NCBI RefSeq assembly: GCF_001854605.1
Contig: NZ_MKJU01000005.1
Coordinates: 179,352-243,351 of the forward strand
Source: Pseudoalteromonas amylolytica
GTDB lineage: Bacteria > Pseudomonadota > Gammaproteobacteria > Enterobacterales > Alteromonadaceae
DNA: 64,000 nucleotides
Direction: 5' to 3'
Positions 58,503 through 64,000 of the stretch are shown one piece after another; position 1 is the stretch's first letter, and every line of letters starts with the position of its first letter. The notes under the pieces were generated by a model, which did no database searches, had not been told where the DNA came from, and saw nothing but the letters and a program-made list of their open reading frames with translations. A program made the translations under genes and the position numbers.

Positions 58503-61500
58503 TTATAACAAAGTCTCGACAGCTTCAGGCATCACAGTGAACGGCTTTAGCCCAGTGGGCAATTCATGTAAACGGCCCATAAACCAAATGAAGACCTCGC
58601 TTTGACCGCTCAGTTCACATTCACCATCACAAATACACCGCAGCAGCGCCTGCACATCCCGTTCGGTGAATGCAGCAACAGCATCCGCGCTGCGGCAATG
58701 GATATGGCACATCGGCAAGCACATCGCGTCCTGCTTGCCTGTTATCACGGTATTCTGAGACACACAAAAAGCATGACTACCGCTTGGTGTGCTCACCGTC
58801 AGCTGTAGTTCAGGTGCCTTTGCAGAGCGTGCCTTTACCCACTTTTCTATATACGTAGCAAAGCTGCTCCACCCATTGTCAGATACACAGGCACTGTGTA
58901 AATCTCTTGCTTTGTCGGTGGGAAAACAGGCTAACTCTGCTTCTACCTCCTGTACTGATTCTTTTAATGCCACCAGCGTTGTATCCACATCTTCCTTTGT
59001 ATGGGCTGCTGAACAGATAAAACGTAATCTGCCACGGCCATTTTCTACGATCGGATAAGTCACGGCGGAGGCCTGAACGCCTTTTTCATACAAACGCTGC
59101 ACAATCGCATACAGTTTATCTTTATCACCAAAATGGGGCGTGACTATCGGCCCGTCACCGCTGCCCAGCTCAAAGCCCGCTTCACTGAATTGCGCCCGCA
59201 TATATCGAGCCGTGTCCCAAAGCCGCTCACGCAGTGACTCATCCTGACTGAGACGTTGCAGCGCGGCCAGCGCTGCGGCGATGTCTGCGGGGCTCACAGA
59301 AGCCTGAAAAATATAGGCTCTGGCTGAAGCTTTAAGCAAAGCAACGTACTCAGTGCTCGCGGCAACAACGCCGCCTAGACTGCCGAGTGATTTGCTCAGT
59401 GTGGTCATAATAAAGTCAACCTCGTCGCTTACCCCCTGTTCAGCGCAGATCCCAGCCCCGTGCTCACCATAAAACCCGAAAGAGTGTGCTTCATCAACCA
59501 GAACCAGTGCCTGATAACGCTTAGCGGTACGAACAATTTCTGCCACAGGCGCCGCGCCTTCACCCATGCTGTAAACCCCCTCGATAATGACCAACACAGT
59601 TCGATAGGGGGAACTTTCGCTCTCAAGCACAGTAGTGAGATCATCGACATCGTTGTGCTTAAAGGTGCGTACTTTGGCACCACATAAGCGGGCACCATCA
59701 ACAATCGAGGCATGGCACAGCTGATCGATCACCACCACATCGTTGTCACCCAGTAACCCCGCAACCGCACCGACGTTGGCGGTATAGCCGGTGGGGAACA
59801 AGCAAGCTGCGGGCTTGCCCACCACCGTGGCAAATTGTTGTTCAAACGCCAGATGCAGATCGGTTAACCCGGATGCGGCTGCAGAGGTGCCCATGCCAGT
59901 GCCAAACTCAGAGACGGCTTCACGCGCAGCTGCAACCACAGCGGGATCTCGGTTCAAGCCTAGATACAAGTTGGTGGTCCAAATAATCGCCTCTTTCGCG
60001 TCATTGTGATAAGCATCTGCCACCGTGCCGCGCGTGCCACTGCCGTCGCGCAGGACTTTGCTGTAGGGATTGGCTCGACGCTTGCTAACCATCTGAGTGG
60101 CAGAGCACACCAGCTTACTTTTATCTGCGGCCGACCAGCTTGGGGCTTTGGCCAGCGCAAAGGTCGGATGGCTGGCGCGCAACTGGTTTTGCAACTCTCC
60201 TAGAGTATCGCGTAACGGCTCAACAGACACTGGGGATGACGTACTCCCACACAACCCCTGCAGATACGCCGCCAGACGTTGGGGCGTATTAAACTGATAA
60301 ATTATCTGCACGGAGCAGTTCAATTCAAGCACCTTACTCAGGCGGTTACTCAGCTCCAACGTAGTTAATGAATCCAGTCCCGCCTGCTCAAAGGTTTGCA
60401 CATTCGCAGCCTCTGTTACGTGACCCAACAAGTTACTCAGTTCATCACAGATAAGTTCAACAAGTGCTGGCTCCGAGCCTGATACCTTACTAGCTCTAAG
60501 TTGTTGCGGCCGTGTAGGTGCACAGGGAAGGCTATTGCGATCTAGCTTGCCGTTAGGTAGATAAGGCAATGCATCAAGAAAACATACACTGTGAGGGACC
60601 ATATGATTTGGCAAATAACGGGCCACGAAGGATAGAATCACATCTGGGCTCAAGGTTTCTTCTTGCTGGCAAACAACACAGGCTTGTAATCTGGCCTGCG
60701 CGGAAGTGCCCTGCAACACGTTCACAGCTGCCGCCACAACACCCGGTATTTTACTCAGCACTGCTTCAATTTCTTCTAGCTCAATACGAAAGCCACGGAT
60801 TTTTACCTGTTGATCAACACGGGAGATAAAACACAATTCACCCTTATCGCTCCACCGACATAGGTCGCCGGTTTTATATAAGCGCGACTGCGCAATACCA
60901 CTAATAGGTGTAGGCATCACAAAACGCGCATCTGTACGGGGTGTATCAAACAAATAACCCGCAGCTAGCTTGTCTCCTGCAAGATACAGCTCACCCACTT
61001 CGCCTGCTGATACCGGCTGTAAGGCTTCATCAAGCAGGTAAGCGCAAGTATTCGCAACAGGTCGACCAATAGTGATTTCCTCCGTATCAGCACCCACCTC
61101 CACAGCCGTCGAAAACACCGTGTCTTCGGTCGGACCATAGACATTGACTACGCGCAGGTCCTCCTGCTGGCTAAATACTTGTTTTACCAGTGCAAGACTG
61201 AGCACTTCACCACCGAAGACCAGACAACGCAGCGTTTTTGGTAAGGTATAGCCACTGAGCAATGCCCGCATGGCCGAGGGCACAGCGACGCAAGTCCGAA
61301 CACGTGCTAGGTGCGGTAGATCAGGTAATGCCAGAATATTTTTTGCTAGAAGCACCGTACCACCGAGTAATAAAGTACCGATGATCTCCATCACTGATGG
61401 GTCAAAACACACCGAAGTGGCAGCCAGCACCCCGCTCAGCTCTTCTTCACAGAGCAGCGCGTCCATGGTAGTGCACATGGCAAGCACATTAGCGTGTGTT

Positions 61501-62042
61501 ATTGCTACACCTTTAGGCTCGCCGCTCGAGCCTGAGGTGTAAATTACATAGGCCAGTGCTTGTGGATCACATGCAGGGTCTGCCAGAGACTGTGGCTCAT
61601 CGAGCACGTCAGCCAGCAAAATGTGTGTACTCACTCTTTGACATAACTCGGCCGACGCACTGCCATCAACAATAACCGCAGCGGCTTTGCTGTGCGCCAG
61701 CATATAGTCAATCCGAGCACGCGGATAAGCCGGATCTAGCGGCACATAAGTGCAACCTGCTCTGAGCACACCCAGCAAAGTTGCCACCAGCTCCCAGCTG
61801 CGTTCCATACACACACCTACAATTGCACCAGGCTCAATGCTACTCTTTGCCAGTGTAGCGGCTATCGCCTCTGCACGGCGCAATAATGACTGATAGCTGA
61901 TTTCCTGTGTACCATCAATCAGAGCGGTTTTGTTGGGGTGGCGCTGTGCCTGGGCGGTAAATACCATTGCCACGGATGCCATATCCTGTGCTTGATGATG
62001 CTGTTTTTGAGGCTCTAAGTGAGAGGGAGTTCGCTTGTTCAT
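58503..62042 (-). CDS. Adenylation-carrier-alpha-oxoamine synthase fusion (NRPS-like)
   Basis: 1179 residues from the ATG at 62042, which has AAGG eight bases upstream; the longer frame to 62084 lacks one. The adenylation domain (about 25-510) has A3 YTSGSSGEPKG (168-178), D214 in CFDPSVMEI (the Asp that contacts the amino group of an amino acid), GPTED, and the A10 lysine near 498 in PNGKLDR. The carrier domain follows, with its phosphopantetheine Ser near 557 in AGLDSLTTLEL. The third domain (about 645-1040) is a PLP-dependent alpha-oxoamine synthase with K884 in TLSKSLGS, DEAHSFG and GTGMGTSAAASG. A roughly 135-residue tail follows. The enzyme should load an amino acid and release it by decarboxylative condensation with a second one. 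Base composition is visibly GC-rich. Confidence 0.9.
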   Translation of the reverse strand: MNKRTPSHLEPQKQHHQAQDMASVAMVFTAQAQRHPNKTALIDGTQEISYQSLLRRAEAIAATLAKSSIEPGAIVGVCMERSWELVATLLGVLRAGCTYVPLDPAYPRARIDYMLAHSKAAAVIVDGSASAELCQRVSTHILLADVLDEPQSLADPACDPQALAYVIYTSGSSGEPKGVAITHANVLAMCTTMDALLCEEELSGVLAATSVCFDPSVMEIIGTLLLGGTVLLAKNILALPDLPHLARVRTCVAVPSAMRALLSGYTLPKTLRCLVFGGEVLSLALVKQVFSQQEDLRVVNVYGPTEDTVFSTAVEVGADTEEITIGRPVANTCAYLLDEALQPVSAGEVGELYLAGDKLAAGYLFDTPRTDARFVMPTPISGIAQSRLYKTGDLCRWSDKGELCFISRVDQQVKIRGFRIELEEIEAVLSKIPGVVAAAVNVLQGTSAQARLQACVVCQQEETLSPDVILSFVARYLPNHMVPHSVCFLDALPYLPNGKLDRNSLPCAPTRPQQLRASKVSGSEPALVELICDELSNLLGHVTEAANVQTFEQAGLDSLTTLELSNRLSKVLELNCSVQIIYQFNTPQRLAAYLQGLCGSTSSPVSVEPLRDTLGELQNQLRASHPTFALAKAPSWSAADKSKLVCSATQMVSKRRANPYSKVLRDGSGTRGTVADAYHNDAKEAIIWTTNLYLGLNRDPAVVAAAREAVSEFGTGMGTSAAASGLTDLHLAFEQQFATVVGKPAACLFPTGYTANVGAVAGLLGDNDVVVIDQLCHASIVDGARLCGAKVRTFKHNDVDDLTTVLESESSPYRTVLVIIEGVYSMGEGAAPVAEIVRTAKRYQALVLVDEAHSFGFYGEHGAGICAEQGVSDEVDFIMTTLSKSLGSLGGVVAASTEYVALLKASARAYIFQASVSPADIAAALAALQRLSQDESLRERLWDTARYMRAQFSEAGFELGSGDGPIVTPHFGDKDKLYAIVQRLYEKGVQASAVTYPIVENGRGRLRFICSAAHTKEDVDTTLVALKESVQEVEAELACFPTDKARDLHSACVSDNGWSSFATYIEKWVKARSAKAPELQLTVSTPSGSHAFCVSQNTVITGKQDAMCLPMCHIHCRSADAVAAFTERDVQALLRCICDGECELSGQSEVFIWFMGRLHELPTGLKPFTVMPEAVETLL

Positions 62043-62414
62043 ACCAATTTCCTTTGTTGTTTTTATTAGCCCTGCTGATGCCATTTAGGGCTCCTAATGT
62101 ATCTCGCCTAACCTGTACAGGTAGCGCAGATAAAAATGATGACTGGCAGAGTGCTCACCATCATTCACATATTGTCAACAAATAGGTTACATTGATGGGT
62201 GCAAAGAAGCTAGTCGGACTGTATGTCAGATCAGATGAAGTACTAGGGAGATAAGTAATAAATAACAGCGGTTAGTGTCACTGTCTGCTCGTTTTTAGGC
62301 TTGTTGACCCAATCATTCATTCCTTGAACTTGGAGTTTGAAATGAATTTGAAGAAATTAAAGCTTAGACCAACCACCCCTGCGTTCAAATTGGGGTGGGT
62401 GTCCACTTAATTCC
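62043..62414. other. 372-bp gap between synthetase and hydroxylase genes with RAYT-leader copy
   Basis: It contains the synthetase ribosome-binding site and presumed promoter, then (62310-62407) a partial copy of the RAYT-like leader ending in REP-like hairpin 3. No ORF was recognised. Sequence beside 62310 (minus strand) resembles the first codons of the transposase before diverging. Confidence 0.6.
62369..62404 (-). repeat. REP-like hairpin 3
   Basis: Stem CCAACCACCCC (62369-62379) with GGGGTGGGTG (62392-62401) and one internal mispair. GGAC on the minus strand lies at 62401-62404. It has the same orientation as hairpins 1 and 2. Its flank, 62310-62368, aligns with the leader of the RAYT-like gene. 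Confidence 0.75.
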
Positions 62415-62972
62415 TTAATTCATTTGTTCTAACAACCAATCATTAACCTGCACATCTAGTACCAAATGTACTCGGTCACTGTGTCCTGCGTTTAGCACTG
62501 AGTGTGGGTCACTGAGTCGAAGATACCAACATTCTCCTGGGTTAAGCACAACACGTTGTTTGTTTAGACGAAAATCAACTTTCTCATTAGTCACTATTGG
62601 AATATGCAAGCGTGCGAGGCCATTTTCCACAGCCAAGTCGTGATCGGTGTGTTCCTTGATGTATGAGCCCGCAGTCAATTTCATCAAACGCGCCGCCATC
62701 AGCGGACACCGAAATGCATCAAGTACAGACTGAAAGTAGTCACATGCGGCGATAAATGGCGTGTTTGAAAAGTGCGTACAGGCAGGGTCTGAATAAATCA
62801 TCATCACAGGATGGGTTGCTGATGCAGGGCCTCTCAGCGGGATCACGCTCCACTCCCCCATGTAGTTTTGCGTTACAAAGTGAGCGATCCACGCTTCTTG
62901 TTGTAACTGGTGTAAGTCATTTTGCAATCGCTGTGGGTCAAAGTGTAGTTTTAGCTTAACGCGATCTAGCAT
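62415..62972 (-). CDS. Aspartyl/asparaginyl beta-hydroxylase-like Fe(II)/2-oxoglutarate oxygenase
   Basis: 185 residues from the ATG at 62972, preceded by AGAGGA at good spacing; the longer open frame to 63131 enters the IS element. The double-stranded beta-helix shows H108-T-D110 in KEHTDHD, RLHIPI, LNPGECWYLRLSDPHSVLNAG and H169 in DRVHLVLDV, giving the two-His-one-Asp iron site and a 2-oxoglutarate-binding Arg, as in the PF05118 family. Members hydroxylate aspartyl/asparaginyl side chains or lipid acyl chains. It lies directly upstream of the synthetase gene in the same direction, so it may tailor the product or a substrate amino acid; this is inference. An IS3-type element begins 108 bp upstream. 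Confidence 0.87.
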   Translation of the reverse strand: MLDRVKLKLHFDPQRLQNDLHQLQQEAWIAHFVTQNYMGEWSVIPLRGPASATHPVMMIYSDPACTHFSNTPFIAACDYFQSVLDAFRCPLMAARLMKLTAGSYIKEHTDHDLAVENGLARLHIPIVTNEKVDFRLNKQRVVLNPGECWYLRLSDPHSVLNAGHSDRVHLVLDVQVNDWLLEQMN

Positions 62973-63149
62973 GTGCCAATCCTCTTTATATAAGCTGCAT
63001 TCAATGCACGACTGATGAGCAAACAATGTACATAAACCTAGCTGCGATGACCAGTAAATACGCTGTGGCTTATCAGTCCTGTAGTGGCACAATAAATTTG
63101 GCCACCTGATTAGAGGTGATAGAATCACCATAACTGATTAGGTGCAAAT

Positions 63150-63461
63150 ATGACAAAAAGAACTCGTCCAACTTATTCTCCTGAATTTAGACTCGAAGTC
63201 GCTCAACAAGTCGTCGATGAACAACGCTCTGTTAGAGACGTTGCCGAGGCGATGGGATTAGGTAAATCCACTGTCGATAAGTGGGCACGCCAGCTAAAAG
63301 AAGAGCGTAACGGTAACCTCACTAGTGCGACTCCCCTGACCCCTGACCAACTTAAAATCCGCGAACTTGAGCGTAAACTCAAACGCCTAGAAGAGGACAA
63401 TGAGATCCTAAAAAAGGCTTCAGCTCTCTTGATGCAGGACTCCATCAAAGGTTTGCGCTGA
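63150..63461 (+). CDS. IS3-family OrfA (HTH transposase subunit)
   Basis: 103 residues. The N-terminal helix-turn-helix (YSPEFRLEVAQQVVDEQRS, SVRDVAEAMGLGKSTVDKWARQLKEE) binds the inverted repeats, and a leucine-zipper-like C-terminal region (KIRELERKLKRLEEDNEILKKASALLM) mediates dimerisation. Near the end A-AAA-AAG (63410-63416) is a classic -1 slippery heptamer in the correct phase, which would fuse OrfA to OrfB. AGG lies about eight bases before the ATG. Confidence 0.93.
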   Translation: MTKRTRPTYSPEFRLEVAQQVVDEQRSVRDVAEAMGLGKSTVDKWARQLKEERNGNLTSATPLTPDQLKIRELERKLKRLEEDNEILKKASALLMQDSIKGLR

Positions 63462-64000
63462 TCCGCTCCCTTCAAGAGAGCTGGCCTGTGAAGCGTTTGT
63501 GTGCTGTATTTAAAGTACAGCGCAGTAGTTACCGATATTGGCGCGAAACACCACATACTATAGCGCCCGAGCGGCTACGTTTAATTGCCGAAATGAAACG
63601 TTGGTTTGGGCTAAGTCATGGCTCCGCAGGCCAACGAACCTTGGTTCAACTGCTCGCAAAGTCAGGCTTCAAAGCGAGCCGCTGGTTGGTGAGTAAGCTG
63701 ATGAAACAAGAGGGATTGGTTAGTCGTCAAATGCCAACGCATAAGTATTCCAAGGCAGAAAAAGAGCACTTAAGCATACCTAATTTATTGAAAAGAGCAT
63801 TTAGCACACAAGCACCAGATCAAGTTTGGTGTGGTGATGTTACCTATGTCTGGTGCGGTTCTCGTTGGCTATACCTGGCTGTTGTAATTGACCTTTACGC
63901 TCGCAAAGTTGTAGGTTGGGCAACATCAGCTCGACCGGACAGTGACCTAACGAAAAAAGCTTTAAGAATGGCTTATGAAAGCCGAGGTAACCCAAAGCGA
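63416..64000 (+). CDS. IS3-family OrfB (rve DDE transposase), 3' end cut by the window
   Basis: In the -1 frame from the slippery site, codons are open to the end of the window (about 195 residues). Visible elements are an HTH_21-like part (RLIAEMKRWFGLSHGSAGQR), and the integrase core with its first Asp in VWCGDVTYVW and second Asp in YLAVVIDLYARKVVGWA. The final Glu lies outside. Translation is expected mainly as an OrfAB fusion; it has no good independent start near 63416. Confidence 0.88.

Larger units (their letters stand above)
63080..64000 (+). mobile_element. IS3-family insertion sequence, right end outside the window
   Basis: A TG-starting terminal sequence (TGTAGTGGCACAATAAATTT at 63080) is followed by orfA and a -1 frameshifted orfB with a DDE transposase core. 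A hairpin-like GGTGATAGAATCACC lies between terminus and orfA. The right inverted repeat and target duplication are not visible, so the left boundary is provisional. Confidence 0.85.

Noticed and set aside
58503..62042. Naming the substrate of the adenylation domain from pocket residues
   Set aside because: The residues were aligned by eye and match no specificity code I trust; only the conserved Asp supports an amino acid.
56889..62404. Three similar hairpin repeats considered as a CRISPR remnant
   Set aside because: They are kilobases apart with genes between, there are no regular spacers and no cas gene.
62973..63131. N-terminal extension of the hydroxylase (53 residues)
   Set aside because: It crosses into the IS3 left end and lacks family similarity; the ATG at 62972 has a good ribosome-binding site.

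Overview
The window looks like chromosome of a marine gammaproteobacterium, most likely Pseudoalteromonas or a close relative. This is an inference from secreted M4 and M28 proteases with tandem PPC domains, several large TonB receptors, many hybrid kinases and AT-leaning sequence; there is no rRNA or housekeeping marker here to confirm it. No tRNA, rRNA or CRISPR array was seen.

Positions 1-27.7 kb are mostly ordinary chromosome. They hold an SLC13 carboxylate carrier; a secreted-protease pair (M4 then M28) separated by a terminator; two TonB-dependent receptors, the second followed by a TPR-sulfotransferase; a RegB/RegA (PrrB/PrrA)-type redox two-component pair; a FabH-like ketoacyl synthase; the peptidases PepD and M17; RlmF, DUF808, thymidine kinase and a solute-binding protein; and an adaptive-response alkylation repair pair (Ada/AraC/AlkA fusion plus Ogt). 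A 59-residue PF09791-type protein at 16815-16994 is easy to miss.

Positions 27.8-34 kb deal with metals. A small His/Cys-rich secreted protein precedes a CzcB/CusB-CzcA/CusA efflux pair. Then come two adjacent bacterioferritin subunits with complementary active-site losses, and a divergent bfd with a Fur-box-like site.

Positions 34-55 kb are dominated by signalling: a propeller-PAS-GGDEF-EAL protein, a hybrid kinase, a zinc-type CDF exporter, a GAF protein, and then a co-directional run of NIT-domain tripartite hybrid kinase, receiver-EAL, pseudo-receiver/coiled-coil/receiver, second hybrid kinase and free HPt. The run looks like a phosphorelay with a c-di-GMP phosphodiesterase output. An AraC/GyrI-like regulator follows.

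Positions 55.1-64 kb are accessory. A PepSY-type membrane gene is cut off at a block of 118-bp direct repeats. Next come a RAYT-like Y1 transposase, three REP-like hairpins in the same orientation, an unrecognised 309-residue protein, and a GC-rich single-gene synthetase (adenylation, carrier, alpha-oxoamine synthase, plus an uncharacterised tail). An aspartyl beta-hydroxylase-like gene and an IS3-family element running off the window end complete the region. The synthetase plus hydroxylase is the best candidate for an undescribed small-molecule pathway.
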